DNA of 64,000 nt from Sphingobacterium griseoflavum (GCF_014653155.1 NZ_BNAF01000007.1:186001-250000); one strand, 5' to 3'; shown: positions 35,548 to 45,086, counted from the first letter of the stretch. Notes: generated by a model not told the origin, from the sequence alone. Program-made: numbers and translations.

Positions 35548-36116
35548 TGACTTACGTACCAAGATTAAAAGCGAAATATGCGGAAGAAATCCGTACGGCG
35601 CTTAAAGAAAAATTCCAGTATAAGAGCGTTATGCAAGTTCCTAAACTGGAAAAAATCGTAGTATCTCAAGGTGTTGGTGCTGCTACTGCTGATAAAAAGC
35701 TGATCGATAACGCGGTTTCCGAACTGACGTTGATCACGGGACAACAAGCGGTTTCGACCAAGTCAAAAAAGGATATCTCCAACTTCAAATTGCGTAAAGG
35801 AATGCCTGTTGGTGCGCGCGTAACATTACGTGACAACAATATGTACGAATTTCTTGACCGTTTGATCGCTGTATCGTTGCCTCGTATCCGCGATTTCCGT
35901 GGTATTAACGACAAAGGCTTTGATGGAAGAGGTAACTATAACTTGGGTATCACCGAGCAGATCATTTTTCCGGAAATCAACATCGACAAGATCAACAAGA
36001 TCCAAGGTATGGATATTACGTTCGTAACTTCTGCAGGTAATGATATCGAAGCATTGGAGTTATTGAAACAGTTCGGTTTACCATTCAAAAATCAAAACAC
36101 AAACAACAATGGCTAA
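35547..36116 (+). CDS. rplE: 50S ribosomal protein L5
   Basis: The 189-residue protein binds 5S rRNA and contacts the P-site tRNA. Signature segments: [47 protein letters not shown] and [20 protein letters not shown]. Its end overlaps rpsN by 8 bp, so the genes are translationally coupled. Confidence 0.98.
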   Translation: MTYVPRLKAKYAEEIRTALKEKFQYKSVMQVPKLEKIVVSQGVGAATADKKLIDNAVSELTLITGQQAVSTKSKKDISNFKLRKGMPVGARVTLRDNNMYEFLDRLIAVSLPRIRDFRGINDKGFDGRGNYNLGITEQIIFPEINIDKINKIQGMDITFVTSAGNDIEALELLKQFGLPFKNQNTNNNG

Positions 36117-36378
36117 AGAAGGATTAAAAGCGCGTGAAGTAAAGCGTCAAAAATTGGTAGCTAAGTTTGCAGAAAAGCGTGCTGCTTTGAAAGCGGCGGG
36201 CGATTATGCAGCGCTAGACAAATTACCAAAGAATGCTTCACCGGTACGTTTGCACAACCGTTGTAAATTAACTGGTCGTCCGAGAGGATATATGCGCCAG
36301 TTTGGTATCTCTCGTGTTACATTTCGCGAGATGGCACTAGACGGTAAGATCCCAGGAGTGAAAAAAGCTTCTTGGTAA
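36109..36378 (+). CDS. rpsN: 30S ribosomal protein S14 (zinc-free form)
   Basis: The 89-residue protein of the 30S head ends with [40 protein letters not shown]. The CxxC...CxxC zinc ribbon of the C+ form is reduced to a single Cys, so this is the long zinc-independent (C-) type. It is followed by a complete intrinsic terminator, unusual inside this operon. Confidence 0.97.
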   Translation: MAKEGLKAREVKRQKLVAKFAEKRAALKAAGDYAALDKLPKNASPVRLHNRCKLTGRPRGYMRQFGISRVTFREMALDGKIPGVKKASW

Positions 36379-36394
36379 TCAGGAAAAAATAAAT

Positions 36395-36402
36395 TACTTT
36401 TG
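36395..36402 (+). promoter_or_regulatory. Promoter-like element before the rpsN-rpsH terminator
   Basis: TACTTTTG matches TAnnTTTG; TTG at 36372-36374 lies 20 nt upstream. A transcript from it would start inside the terminator's left arm, which could let it escape that terminator and supply rpsH and later genes. Confidence 0.45.
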
Positions 36403-36439
36403 CCCGGATAAACCCGCAATGGGTTTATCGGGTTTTTTT
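36403..36439 (+). terminator. Intrinsic terminator inside the operon, between rpsN and rpsH
   Basis: CCCGGATAAACCC (36403-36415) pairs with GGGTTTATCGGG (36421-36432), with one bulged G, followed directly by seven T. It has every feature of a strong terminator yet lies between two genes normally co-transcribed. The 140-nt gap to rpsH otherwise shows no gene. Confidence 0.88.
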
Positions 36440-36518
36440 GTATCGCAAATTTTATGTACAGACAACAGGTCCGGGATTTAGGTTAGTTCAGGAAACCATT
36501 GTCATAATTTAATATCTA

Positions 36519-36917
36519 ATGAATACAGATCCAATAGCGGATTACCTTACACGAGTAAGGAATGCCATCAAGGCCAACCACAGGGTTGTTGAAATTCCTG
36601 CATCGAACCTTAAAAAAGAGATCACCAAAGTTCTTTTCGACAAAGGTTATATTGCTAACTACAAATTCGAGGAAGAAGGACCTCAAGGGTCTATCAAAGT
36701 CGCTTTGAAATACCATCCCGTTAGCAAAATTCCGGCTATTCGTACGTTGACACGTGTGAGTAAACCTGGTTTAAGAAAGTATGCAAGTGTGGAAAACATG
36801 CCGCGCGTTTTGAATGGTTTGGGTATCGCTATCCTGTCCACTTCTAAAGGGGTAATGACAGATAAAGAGGCTCGTCTACAGAACGTAGGTGGTGAGGTTT
36901 TATGTTACGTTTATTAA
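36519..36917 (+). CDS. rpsH: 30S ribosomal protein S8
   Basis: The 132-residue protein binds the central domain of 16S rRNA. It starts [17 protein letters not shown] and ends with the conserved [33 protein letters not shown]. In enterobacteria S8 represses the spc operon by binding near rplE; no such site was identified here. A terminator lies 80 nt upstream. Confidence 0.98.
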   Translation: MNTDPIADYLTRVRNAIKANHRVVEIPASNLKKEITKVLFDKGYIANYKFEEEGPQGSIKVALKYHPVSKIPAIRTLTRVSKPGLRKYASVENMPRVLNGLGIAILSTSKGVMTDKEARLQNVGGEVLCYVY

Positions 36918-36938
36918 TCTAGGTAAAAACACAAAAGA

Positions 36939-37493
36939 ATGTCAAGAATTGGAAAAGCGCCTATCGCTATTCCCTCGGGAGTAACGATTACTGTGTCAGA
37001 TAAAAATCTGGTTACGGTTAAAGGGCCAAAGGGCGAATTAACGCAACAAGTAGATCGTGACATTACCGTTCAACAAGAAGAAGGTAATATTGTCGTAACA
37101 CGTCCTACTGAACAGAAGAAACACAAAGCGTTACATGGATTGTACCGCGCCTTGATCAATAATATGGTTGTAGGTGTTACAGAAGGTTACAAAACTACGC
37201 AAGAATTGGTGGGTGTAGGTTACCGTGCTTCGAACACGGGAAATACATTAGAGCTAACCCTAGGTTTCTCTCACCCGATTGTTTTCGTGTTGCCAAAGGA
37301 AATTACCGTATCAACTACGGCTGAAAAAGGTAAAAACCCGACGATCGTTTTGGAATCTGCGGATAAACAATTGATCGGTCAGGTTGCCGCAAAAATCCGT
37401 AGCTTCCGTAAACCAGAACCTTACAAAGGTAAAGGTGTTAAGTTTGCGGGTGAAATTTTGAGAAGAAAAGCAGGTAAATCAGCTAAAAAATAA
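36939..37493 (+). CDS. rplF: 50S ribosomal protein L6
   Basis: The 184-residue protein, two repeats of the same fold, binds near the factor-binding site. It begins [17 protein letters not shown] and ends in the conserved [33 protein letters not shown]. Length is standard. rplR follows 5 nt later. Confidence 0.98.
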   Translation: MSRIGKAPIAIPSGVTITVSDKNLVTVKGPKGELTQQVDRDITVQQEEGNIVVTRPTEQKKHKALHGLYRALINNMVVGVTEGYKTTQELVGVGYRASNTGNTLELTLGFSHPIVFVLPKEITVSTTAEKGKNPTIVLESADKQLIGQVAAKIRSFRKPEPYKGKGVKFAGEILRRKAGKSAKK

Positions 37494-37498
37494 TAACC

Positions 37499-37852
37499 AT
37501 GGCAGCAAATAAAACATCTCGCAGAGAGCGAATCAAAAAAGGAATCAGAAAAAGCCTTGCTGGATCGGTTGAACGTCCACGGTTATCTGTTTTCAGAAGC
37601 AACAAAGGTATCTATGCACAAATTATCGACGATACAAATGGTAAGACTCTCGTGTCGGCGTCCTCGATTTCAAAAGAATTCGCAGCGTCTGGAACGAAGA
37701 TAGACCAGTCTAAAGCGGTCGGTAAGTTGGTGGCAGAAAAAGCAGTTGCAGCAGGAATTAGCAAAGTAGTTTTTGACCGTAATGGGTACTTATACCATGG
37801 CCGTGTAAAATCATTGGCTGAAGGTGCTCGCGAAGGCGGTTTAGACTTTTAA
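37499..37852 (+). CDS. rplR: 50S ribosomal protein L18
   Basis: The 117-residue protein binds 5S rRNA with L5. Basic N-terminus ([16 protein letters not shown]), then [20 protein letters not shown] and a C-terminal [26 protein letters not shown], all typical of L18. Confidence 0.97.
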   Translation: MAANKTSRRERIKKGIRKSLAGSVERPRLSVFRSNKGIYAQIIDDTNGKTLVSASSISKEFAASGTKIDQSKAVGKLVAEKAVAAGISKVVFDRNGYLYHGRVKSLAEGAREGGLDF

Positions 37853-37863
37853 TCAAGAAAAAC

Positions 37864-38382
37864 ATGGCATTAAGCAATATAAAAAGAGTAAAATCAAGCG
37901 AAATCGAGTTAAAAGATCGCTTAGTAAGCATCCAACGGGTGGCGAAAGTGACCAAAGGTGGTCGTACCTTCAGTTTTTCTGCTATCGTTGTTGTGGGCGA
38001 TGAAAACGGTATCGTGGGATACGGTCTTGGAAAAGCGAAAGAGGTAACCGAGGCGATCACAAAAGGTATCGATGATGCAAAGAAGAACTTGATTAAAGTT
38101 CCGATCATCAATGGTACCGTGCCTCACGAGCAATACGGTAAGTATTCTGGTGGACGTGTGTTGGTTCAACCTGCAGTACACGGTACAGGGGTACTTGCGG
38201 GTGGTGCTATGCGTGCTGTCCTGGAAAGTGCTGGTATCAAAGACGTATTGGCAAAATCTTTAGGTTCGTCCAATCCACACAACGTGGTAAAAGCGACCAT
38301 CGATGCGTTGGGAAATCTTCGTGATGCATACACGGTAGCTCAGAACCGCGGCGTCGATTTAAACAAAGTATTTAACGGTTAA
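37864..38382 (+). CDS. rpsE: 30S ribosomal protein S5
   Basis: The 172-residue protein has a double-stranded-RNA-like N-terminal domain ([29 protein letters not shown]) and a C-terminal fold with [16 protein letters not shown]. It acts in accuracy of decoding and mRNA unwinding at the entry site. rpmD starts 5 nt downstream. Confidence 0.98.
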   Translation: MALSNIKRVKSSEIELKDRLVSIQRVAKVTKGGRTFSFSAIVVVGDENGIVGYGLGKAKEVTEAITKGIDDAKKNLIKVPIINGTVPHEQYGKYSGGRVLVQPAVHGTGVLAGGAMRAVLESAGIKDVLAKSLGSSNPHNVVKATIDALGNLRDAYTVAQNRGVDLNKVFNG

Positions 38383-38387
38383 TTATC

Positions 38388-38567
38388 ATGGCAAAAATAA
38401 AAATCACCCAGATAAAGAGCGTTATCGACAGAAGCGAGCGCCAAAAGAAAACTATTGAGGCCTTAGGATTGAAACGTATCAACCACTCAGTAGAAATTGA
38501 AGCTACTCCAGCCATCATTGGTATGGTTAGAAAAGTAAACCACTTGGTAGCTATCGAAACTATTTAA
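38388..38567 (+). CDS. rpmD: 50S ribosomal protein L30
   Basis: A 59-residue protein, found directly in sequence: ATG at 38388, TAA at 38565-38567. It reads MAKIKITQIKSVIDRSERQK at the start and ends VNHLVAIETI, fitting L30, a small protein of the 50S that contacts 5S/23S rRNA. The position between rpsE and rplO is the standard one. A hairpin follows 7 nt after the stop. Confidence 0.97.
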   Translation: MAKIKITQIKSVIDRSERQKKTIEALGLKRINHSVEIEATPAIIGMVRKVNHLVAIETI

Positions 38568-38573
38568 TTGGAC

Positions 38574-38602
38574 ATGGAAAGAGTCGTTACGGCTCTTTCC
38601 AT
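38574..38602 (+). other. Hairpin between rpmD and rplO
   Basis: ATGGAAAGAG (38574-38583) pairs with CTCTTTCCAT (38593-38602) across a 9-nt loop. The downstream sequence (TCCCGTTTATTATTTCTATTTTT) is T-rich but broken, so it may attenuate transcription or protect the upstream mRNA. It lies in a 111-nt gap before rplO. Confidence 0.65.
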
Positions 38603-38678
38603 TCCCGTTTATTATTTCTATTTTTAATCGTTACGACCTGTTTAGTGAGAGCGAAGGCGTAACACAATCTTAAACAAA

Positions 38679-39125
38679 ATGAATTTAAGTAATTTAAAAC
38701 CAGCTAAAGGTTCTGTAAAAAACAAGAAGCGTATTGGTAGAGGTCAAGGTTCTGGCCGTGGTGGTACTTCAACACGTGGTCACAAAGGAGCTGGTTCACG
38801 TTCGGGTACATCCACGAAGATTGGTTTCGAAGGTGGTCAGATGCCGCTTCAACGTCGTGTGCCTAAATTTGGTTTCAAGAATATCAACCGTGTTGAATAT
38901 GTAGGCGTAAACTTAGATGTTCTTCAGGCTTTGGTAGCGAAACACAATTTAACGGTTATCGATTTCGAAGCATTACGTCTTCATGGCCTGGCTTCTAAAA
39001 ATGACTTGATCAAGATCTTAGGTCGTGGCGAGTTCACAGCTAAAGTGGAAGTGAGTGCACACGCGTTCTCTGCTTCGGCACAAGCCGCTATTGAAGCTGC
39101 AGGTGGTTCTATCGTAAAACTTTAA
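38679..39125 (+). CDS. rplO: 50S ribosomal protein L15
   Basis: The 148-residue late-assembly protein has a Gly/Arg-rich N-terminal arm ([30 protein letters not shown]) and the conserved [15 protein letters not shown]. Its C-terminal domain is normal. secY follows 6 nt later. Confidence 0.98.
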   Translation: MNLSNLKPAKGSVKNKKRIGRGQGSGRGGTSTRGHKGAGSRSGTSTKIGFEGGQMPLQRRVPKFGFKNINRVEYVGVNLDVLQALVAKHNLTVIDFEALRLHGLASKNDLIKILGRGEFTAKVEVSAHAFSASAQAAIEAAGGSIVKL

Positions 39126-39131
39126 TATTAC

Positions 39132-40475
39132 ATGAAGAAACTAATCACAACCTTAACCAATATATGGAAAATCGAAGATTTACGTAATCGTATCATTACG
39201 ACTTTACTTCTTCTTCTAATCTACCGTATCGGTTGTCACGTGGTTCTACCAGGTGTCAATCCCGATGCATTAGGCGCTAAGAGCAACGATGGCAACAGCA
39301 TATTGGATTTGATCAATATGTTCGCTGGCGGTTCGTTCTCGCGTTCAGCAATATTTGCTTTGGGCGTGATGCCTTATATCTCTGCATCGATCGTTGTTCA
39401 ATTATTGGGGATTGCGGTTCCTGCATTTCAGAAAATGCAGAAAGAAGGCGAGTCTGGTCGTAAAAAGATGACACAGATTACGCGGTATCTAACATTGGCT
39501 ATCACCTTGGTACAAGCTGTTGCTTATGTGAAAACCCAGGTTCCGGCAGAGGCTAAAACGCTTGCTGAGCCGATGTTTACGATTCTTTCTGCCATCGTAT
39601 TGACTGCAGGTACTTTGTTTGTGATGTGGCTCGGTGAAAAAATTACCGATAAAGGGATTGGAAACGGAATTTCGTTGATCATTATGGCGGGCATCATTGC
39701 ACAACTTCCTGCCGGTATCGTAGCCGAATGGGGGTCGCGAATGAGCCCAAGCGGTGGTGGACCTATCCCGTTGCTATTAGAGTTTGTAGCCTTATTTTTT
39801 GTCGTCATCTTTGCTATTCTGGTAGTGCAGGGTATTCGTAAGGTTCCTGTACAGTATGCGAAGAAGATTGTCGGAAACAAGCAAGTCGGAGGTGTCCGTC
39901 AGTACATTCCACTGAAGGTGAATGCTGCGGGTGTTATGCCGATCATTTTCGCGCAGGCTATTATGTTCTTGCCAATGGCTTTATCGCAGTTTTTTCCAAA
40001 TTTACAGTCAGACTTCCTGTTTGCGCTTCGGGACTATACTTCAGTAGCTTATAATGTAACGTTTGCCGTATTGATTATTGCTTTCACGTTTTTTTATACA
40101 GCGATTATGGTCAACCCGCAGCAGATGTCTGAGGATATGAAGAAAAATGGTGGTTTTATCCCCGGTATAAAACCGGGCTACGACACCAACACTTTTATAG
40201 ACAATGTGATTTCAAGGATTACTTTTCCAGGTGCCGTGTTTATTGCGTTCATCGCGATCATGCCGGCATTGGCGGGTAAGTTTGGCGTGAACAACCAGTT
40301 TGCGCACTTCTACGGAGGCACATCACTGTTGATTCTAGTGGGGGTGGTGTTGGATACCCTTCAGCAGATCGAAAGTCATTTGTTGATGCGTCATTACGAC
40401 GGATTGATGAAGACTGGTCGTGTAAAAGGCCGCTCAACGGCTACGGTTGAAGGAATCGATCAATCAGCAATTTAA
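39132..40475 (+). CDS. secY: Protein translocase subunit SecY
   Basis: The 447-residue integral membrane protein forms the protein-conducting channel with SecE and SecG. About ten hydrophobic segments are visible, beginning TTLLLLLIYRIGCHVVLPGV, and the conserved cytoplasmic loop (PVQYAKKIVGNKQVGGVRQYIPLKVNAAGVMPIIFA) and NPQQMSEDMKKNGGFIPGIKPG region are present. It lies between rplO and map, as in most bacteria. Confidence 0.97.
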   Translation: MKKLITTLTNIWKIEDLRNRIITTLLLLLIYRIGCHVVLPGVNPDALGAKSNDGNSILDLINMFAGGSFSRSAIFALGVMPYISASIVVQLLGIAVPAFQKMQKEGESGRKKMTQITRYLTLAITLVQAVAYVKTQVPAEAKTLAEPMFTILSAIVLTAGTLFVMWLGEKITDKGIGNGISLIIMAGIIAQLPAGIVAEWGSRMSPSGGGPIPLLLEFVALFFVVIFAILVVQGIRKVPVQYAKKIVGNKQVGGVRQYIPLKVNAAGVMPIIFAQAIMFLPMALSQFFPNLQSDFLFALRDYTSVAYNVTFAVLIIAFTFFYTAIMVNPQQMSEDMKKNGGFIPGIKPGYDTNTFIDNVISRITFPGAVFIAFIAIMPALAGKFGVNNQFAHFYGGTSLLILVGVVLDTLQQIESHLLMRHYDGLMKTGRVKGRSTATVEGIDQSAI

Positions 40476-40478
40476 TAA

Positions 40479-41261
40479 ATGTCTAAGGTTTATTATAAAA
40501 CAGAAGATCAAATCGAGCAAATACGAGAGTCGGCTAACGTACTCTCGTTATTGCTTGCCGAGATAGCAAAGGAAATTAAACCTGGTATTACTACCTTGTC
40601 ATTGGACAAGCTCGCTTACGATTATATTCATGATCACGGTGGTACACCTGCTTTTTTGCATTATCATGGTTTTCCGTATTCACTCTGTATTTCTGTGAAC
40701 GATCAGATTGTGCATGGATTTCCGAGTGACTATGTAATCCAGGATGGAGACCTGGTTTCCGTGGATGGAGGCGTCAACTTGAATGGCTTTATAAGCGATT
40801 CTGCCTACACGTTTGGTGTGGGTGAGGTATCCGCTGAAGCGCAGCAATTGCTTGATGTTACTAAAGCGTCTTTATTTAAAGGGGTTGAACAGGCTGTCGT
40901 AGGCAAGAGGGTGGGTGATATTTCTGCAGCTGTGCAAGAACATGTTGCACCGTTCAACTACGGTATAGTACGCGAGTTGGTTGGGCATGGGGTAGGACTT
41001 CATTTGCATGAGAAGCCTGAAGTTCCAAATTATGGAAAACGTGGTGCTGGACCGAAACTGGAAGCTGGTTTGGTTATTTGTATTGAGCCGATGATCAATC
41101 AGGGGAAAGCGGGCGTTAAATTTTGGGATGATGGATGGACCGTGAGTACCATCGATGGAAAGCTATCTGCGCACTTTGAACAGATGGTCGCAATTCGAAA
41201 AGGACGACCGGACGTGCTTCTTACCTTCGAGCACGTAGAGAAAGTTTTGGATAAAAAGTAA
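40479..41261 (+). CDS. map: Methionine aminopeptidase, type I
   Basis: The 260-residue enzyme removes N-terminal Met from new proteins using two divalent metals. Ligands are visible in order: Asp in VSVDGGV, Asp in ISDSAYTFGVG, His in ELVGHGVGLHLHE, Glu in CIEPMI and Glu in HFEQMVA. It lies 3 nt after secY and is followed by the infA promoter. Confidence 0.97.
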   Translation: MSKVYYKTEDQIEQIRESANVLSLLLAEIAKEIKPGITTLSLDKLAYDYIHDHGGTPAFLHYHGFPYSLCISVNDQIVHGFPSDYVIQDGDLVSVDGGVNLNGFISDSAYTFGVGEVSAEAQQLLDVTKASLFKGVEQAVVGKRVGDISAAVQEHVAPFNYGIVRELVGHGVGLHLHEKPEVPNYGKRGAGPKLEAGLVICIEPMINQGKAGVKFWDDGWTVSTIDGKLSAHFEQMVAIRKGRPDVLLTFEHVEKVLDKK

Positions 41262-41290
41262 TTGGTTTTCAATATTTTTATTTATCTTTG
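41261..41290 (+). promoter_or_regulatory. Internal promoter before infA
   Basis: ATTG (41261-41264), 18 nt, then TATCTTTG (41283-41290, full TAnnTTTG match). It would supply infA, rpmJ, rpsM, rpsK, rpsD, rpoA and rplQ independently of the upstream promoter. Confidence 0.7.
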
Positions 41291-41334
41291 CACTCCTGTT
41301 TGTGCAGGCTAACATGTAAATTAAGTAAGAGCAT

Positions 41335-41553
41335 ATGGCTAAGCAAGCCTCAATAGAACAAGACGGTATAATTAGGGAAGCACTTTCAAACGCGATGTTT
41401 CGGGTGGAATTGGAGAACGGGCACGAGATTATCGCGCACATCTCGGGTAAAATGCGTATGCATTACATCAAGATTCTTCCAGGAGACAAAGTGAAATTGG
41501 AGATGTCGCCCTACGACTTAACAAAGGGACGAATCACATATCGTTATAAATAA
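41335..41553 (+). CDS. infA: Translation initiation factor IF-1
   Basis: The 72-residue OB-fold factor binds the A site of the 30S subunit during initiation. Sequence begins [41 protein letters not shown] and ends GRITYRYK, diagnostic of IF-1. Position between map and rpmJ is the usual one in this phylum. Confidence 0.98.
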   Translation: MAKQASIEQDGIIREALSNAMFRVELENGHEIIAHISGKMRMHYIKILPGDKVKLEMSPYDLTKGRITYRYK

Positions 41554-41600
41554 ACGCATTGTCTTTGGTCACTATTTTCAGCTTTTAAAATATTATTACA

Positions 41601-41717
41601 ATGAAAGTAAGAGCATCTATAAAAAAACGCAGCGCGGACTGTAAGATTATCCGTCGCAAAGGAAAAGTTTTTGTAATCAACAAAAAGAACCCGAAGTTTA
41701 AGCAACGTCAGGGCTAG
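41601..41717 (+). CDS. rpmJ: 50S ribosomal protein L36 (zinc-free form)
   Basis: A 38-residue protein found directly: ATG at 41601, TAG at 41715-41717. It starts [20 protein letters not shown] and ends NPKFKQRQG. The C+ form of L36 has CxxC, a third Cys and a His that bind zinc; here only one Cys remains and IC...H is replaced by INKKNPKF, so it is a C- zinc-independent version. Confidence 0.97.
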   Translation: MKVRASIKKRSADCKIIRRKGKVFVINKKNPKFKQRQG

Positions 41718-41747
41718 TTAAAAACACATAATCGCTTAAAGAATACT

Positions 41748-42125
41748 ATGGCAAGGATATCAGGTATAGATTTACCTAAAAACAAAAGAGGCGTAATAGG
41801 CCTTACCTACATATTCGGTGTTGGTCGTGCTACTGCCGCATACATCTTGGAAAAAGCAGGTATCAGTGAAGACGTTAAGGTTTCAGAATGGAATGACGAT
41901 CAGTTGTCGGCCATCCGTACCATCATCAATGATGAGATCAAGGTGGAAGGCGCGTTGCGTTCAGAAGTCCAGTTAAACATCAAACGCTTAATGGATATTG
42001 GTTGTTACCGTGGTCTTCGTCACCGTAAACATTTACCAGTTCGTGGCCAACGTACAAAAAACAACTCACGTACACGTAAAGGTAAACGTAAGACAGTTGC
42101 AAACAAGAAAAAAGCTACTAAATAA
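41748..42125 (+). CDS. rpsM: 30S ribosomal protein S13
   Basis: The 125-residue protein of the 30S head forms intersubunit bridges with L5. Features: [29 protein letters not shown], the [25 protein letters not shown] segment, and a basic tail. rpsK begins 10 nt after the stop. Confidence 0.98.
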   Translation: MARISGIDLPKNKRGVIGLTYIFGVGRATAAYILEKAGISEDVKVSEWNDDQLSAIRTIINDEIKVEGALRSEVQLNIKRLMDIGCYRGLRHRKHLPVRGQRTKNNSRTRKGKRKTVANKKKATK

Positions 42126-42135
42126 TAATTAAGAA

Positions 42136-42525
42136 ATGGCTAAGAGTAAAAAGGTTACTAAAAAGCGTATCGTCGTTATCGAGCCTGTTGGTCAAGCTCA
42201 TATCAACGCTACCTTTAACAACATCATCATTACGTTAACAAACAATCAGGGACAAACGATTTCATGGTCTTCAGCTGGTAAAATGGGCTTTAGAGGTTCT
42301 AAAAAGAATACTCCTTATGCAGCGGGTCAAGCAGCAAACGATTGTGGTAAAGTAGCGCACGATTTGGGTTTGCGCAAAGTAGAGGTTTTCGTAAAAGGTC
42401 CGGGTGCTGGACGCGAGTCGGCTATCCGTACATTACAGACTGTTGGGATCGATGTGACTACCATTAAGGATATCACGCCGCTTCCGCACAACGGTTGTCG
42501 TCCTCCAAAACGCAGAAGAGTTTAA
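42136..42525 (+). CDS. rpsK: 30S ribosomal protein S11
   Basis: The 129-residue protein of the 30S platform helps form the cleft for mRNA near the E site. The conserved C-terminus [24 protein letters not shown] and [28 protein letters not shown] identify it. Normal length. A 66-nt gap separates it from rpsD. Confidence 0.98.
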   Translation: MAKSKKVTKKRIVVIEPVGQAHINATFNNIIITLTNNQGQTISWSSAGKMGFRGSKKNTPYAAGQAANDCGKVAHDLGLRKVEVFVKGPGAGRESAIRTLQTVGIDVTTIKDITPLPHNGCRPPKRRRV

Positions 42526-42591
42526 TTAGTTGATTGTTTAAGATAAGATTCTCCAGCTATAGGCTGACAGATACTTCAAACAGAAAAAAAA

Positions 42592-43200
42592 ATGGCAAGA
42601 TATACAGGACCTAAGTCCAAAATAGCTCGTAAGTTCAGAGAACCAATATTTGGACCTGATAAGGCACTAGAAAAGAAAAATTATCCTCCAGGACAACATG
42701 GTCCTTCAAAAAGAAGAGGTAAACAATCTGAATACGCAATTCAGTTGTTAGAAAAACAAAAAGCGAAATATACTTACGGTGTATTAGAGCGTCAATTCCG
42801 TACATTATTCGGGAAAGCTTCTGCAAAACAAGGTATTACCGGTGAGAACTTCTTAAGATTATTGGAAGCTCGTTTGGATAACGTTGTTTACCGTTTAGGT
42901 ATCGCGCCAACACGTTCAGCAGCACGTCAGTTGGTATCCCACAAGCATATTACTGTTAACGGCGAAGTTGTTAACATCCCATCATATAGCCTACGTCCTG
43001 GCGACGTAATCGCTGTTCGCGAACGTTCTAAATCATTGGAAGCAATTTCAACTGCTGTAGAAGGTAGAAAAATCAACAAGTTCAGTTGGTTAGAGTGGAA
43101 CTCAAACGAACTACAAGGTACATTTGTCTCTTTCCCTGAAAGAGCAGATATTCCCGAGAACATCAAAGAAAACTTAATCGTAGAGTTGTACTCGAAATAA
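42592..43200 (+). CDS. rpsD: 30S ribosomal protein S4
   Basis: The 202-residue protein starts 30S assembly. The N-terminus ([21 protein letters not shown]) lacks the Cys residues of zinc-binding S4 forms, and the S4 RNA-binding domain is in the C-terminal half ([39 protein letters not shown]). In E. coli S4 represses the alpha operon; no pseudoknot was checked here. A hairpin follows before rpoA. Confidence 0.98.
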   Translation: MARYTGPKSKIARKFREPIFGPDKALEKKNYPPGQHGPSKRRGKQSEYAIQLLEKQKAKYTYGVLERQFRTLFGKASAKQGITGENFLRLLEARLDNVVYRLGIAPTRSAARQLVSHKHITVNGEVVNIPSYSLRPGDVIAVRERSKSLEAISTAVEGRKINKFSWLEWNSNELQGTFVSFPERADIPENIKENLIVELYSK

Positions 43201-43209
43201 TAAGTAATT

Positions 43210-43247
43210 AAAGTAAGCGGAGTTCTTGATAGGATTGCGCTTACTTT
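43210..43247 (+). other. Hairpin between rpsD and rpoA
   Basis: AAAGTAAGCG (43210-43219) pairs perfectly with CGCTTACTTT (43238-43247) across an 18-nt loop. No T-run of terminator quality follows (GTTGCGTTTTACG). It fills most of the 90-nt gap before rpoA. Confidence 0.65.
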
Positions 43248-43290
43248 GTTGCGTTTTACGTTATTAATAAAAACTTTTAAAAAGAAATAA

Positions 43291-44283
43291 ATGGCAATTT
43301 TAGCATTTCAAAGACCGGATAAAGTTATCATGCAGAAATCAACGGATTTTGATGGTACTTTCGAATTTCGTCCATTAGAGCCAGGTTTTGGTGTAACTAT
43401 TGGTAATGCTTTGCGCCGTATTTTATTGTCCTCCCTAGAAGGATATGCAATTACGTCGGTAAGGTTTTCAGGCGTTTCCCACGAATTTTCTACTATTAAA
43501 GGTGTCGTTGAAGATGTTACCGAAATCATTTTGAACTTGAAACAAGTGCGTTTCAAGAAATCTGGTGAACAGGGAGATAACGAGAAGGTGTTTGTCGTGA
43601 TCAATGGTCAGGAACAGTTTAAAGCCGGTGACATTACGAAGTTTTCCAATAACTTTACCGTGCTAAACCCTGATTTGGTGATCTGCAACATGGATAGTGC
43701 GGTTACTATCGAAGTGGAGCTGTCAGTAGCTAAGGGACGTGGTTATGTAAATGCTGAAGAAAATAAAGTTACGGATGGTCCTGTAGGTGTAATCGCTGTC
43801 GATTCAATCTACACCCCAATTAAAAATGTAAAATATACAATCGAGAACTACCGTGTAGAGCAAAAAACTGACTACGAGAAATTGTTATTGGATATCTCAA
43901 CGGATGGTTCTATTCACCCAGAGGAAGCTTTAAAAGAAGCTGCCAAGATCTTGATTCAGCACTTCATGCTGTTCTCGGATGAGAATATGCTTTTGGAATC
44001 ACAAACGAAAGAAGAAACTAAAGTTGTTGATGAGGAAATCTTGCACATGCGTAAGATCTTGAAAACAGAATTGGTAGATTTAGATCTTTCTGTACGTGCG
44101 CTGAACTGCTTAAAAGCCGCGGATATCCGCACGCTCGCTGAACTGGTTACCTATGATGTGGCGGACATGTTGAAGTTCCGCAACTTCGGTAAAAAGTCGT
44201 TGAGCGAGATCCAAGAATTGGTTAAATCGAAAGGTTTATCATTTGGAATGAACCTGTCTAAATACAAATTGGACGAAGAATAA
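43291..44283 (+). CDS. rpoA: DNA-directed RNA polymerase subunit alpha
   Basis: The 330-residue subunit dimerises to scaffold RNA polymerase. The N-terminal domain has [24 protein letters not shown]; the C-terminal domain, joined by an acidic linker near residue 235, contains [25 protein letters not shown] and [16 protein letters not shown] with its helix-hairpin-helix for DNA UP elements and activators. Length matches the family. Confidence 0.98.
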   Translation: MAILAFQRPDKVIMQKSTDFDGTFEFRPLEPGFGVTIGNALRRILLSSLEGYAITSVRFSGVSHEFSTIKGVVEDVTEIILNLKQVRFKKSGEQGDNEKVFVVINGQEQFKAGDITKFSNNFTVLNPDLVICNMDSAVTIEVELSVAKGRGYVNAEENKVTDGPVGVIAVDSIYTPIKNVKYTIENYRVEQKTDYEKLLLDISTDGSIHPEEALKEAAKILIQHFMLFSDENMLLESQTKEETKVVDEEILHMRKILKTELVDLDLSVRALNCLKAADIRTLAELVTYDVADMLKFRNFGKKSLSEIQELVKSKGLSFGMNLSKYKLDEE

Positions 44284-44432
44284 ATTAATAAATAAAGCGA
44301 CCTGTTGCGTAATTCCCTAGAGAATTAAAAAATTAAAAAAGTAAAAATTAGAAAGACTGTATAGGTTTTTTACTTTTTTACTTTTGCCTTTTTAATTTCT
44401 GTAGACGGTACGCACAAAACAACACAATTAAA
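44284..44432 (+). other. AT-rich gap with inverted repeat and -7-like box before rplQ
   Basis: The 149-nt gap contains AAAAAAGTAAAAA (44335-44346) mirrored by TTTTTACTTTTTT (44367-44380), and TACTTTTG (44379-44386), a TAnnTTTG match. No TTTG was found at the right distance. The segment may let rplQ be controlled separately from rpoA. No coding content seen. Confidence 0.45.
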
Positions 44433-44984
44433 ATGAGACACGGAAAAAAAGTAAACCACTTAGGCCGCACTGACAGTCACCGTAAGGCGATGTTAGCTAA
44501 CATGGCGACTTCATTGATCAAGCACAAACGTATCACCACTACCTTGGCGAAAGCTAAAGCATTGCGTACTTACGTGGAGCCATTGATCACCAAATCTAAA
44601 AATGATACGACGCACTCTCGCCGTACGGTATTTGCTTACTTAAAAGACAAAGAAGCGGTAACAATTTTGTTCCGCGAAATTTCTGAAAAAGTGGCTACTC
44701 GTCCCGGCGGATACACGCGTATCATTAAGTTGGAAAACCGTTTGGGTGATAATGCTGAAATGGCATTTGTTGAATTGGTTGACTATAACGAAGTTTATGG
44801 CCAAACTGCCAAAACGGAGAAGAAAGCGACACGTCGTCGCGGTTCGTCAAAGAAGAAGGCCGCTGAGCAAGCAGAAGCTCCCGTAGAAGCAACCGAAGAG
44901 GTTAAAGCTGAAGCGGTAACTCCTGCTGAAGAGACGACGCCTGCTGAGGAAACTCCTACAACAGAAGAGAAAAAAGAAGATTAA
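44433..44984 (+). CDS. rplQ: 50S ribosomal protein L17 with long acidic tail
   Basis: The 183-residue protein has the L17 core (residues 1 to about 120, [29 protein letters not shown]) followed by a basic patch ([10 protein letters not shown]) and a long Ala/Glu/Thr/Pro-rich tail of about 45 residues. E. coli L17 has 127 residues, so the tail is an addition like that on S16. It is the last gene of the superoperon, ahead of a strong terminator. Confidence 0.96.
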   Translation: MRHGKKVNHLGRTDSHRKAMLANMATSLIKHKRITTTLAKAKALRTYVEPLITKSKNDTTHSRRTVFAYLKDKEAVTILFREISEKVATRPGGYTRIIKLENRLGDNAEMAFVELVDYNEVYGQTAKTEKKATRRRGSSKKKAAEQAEAPVEATEEVKAEAVTPAEETTPAEETPTTEEKKED

Positions 44985-45016
44985 TTTTAGAAGAAGATTG
45001 TCTTCTTACTTGTATA

Positions 45017-45057
45017 GAAAATCCCCAGCTGCCGACAGTTGGGGATTTTCTTGTTTT
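45017..45057 (+). terminator. Terminator at the end of the ribosomal superoperon
   Basis: A 15-bp stem (45017-45031 with 45036-45050; core AAAATCCCCAGCTG, one G-U pair) with a CCGA loop is followed by TTGTTTTT. Strong and well placed after rplQ. Confidence 0.93.
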
Positions 45058-45086
45058 TGTGTGAGGTTGAATTTATATGTTTTTTC

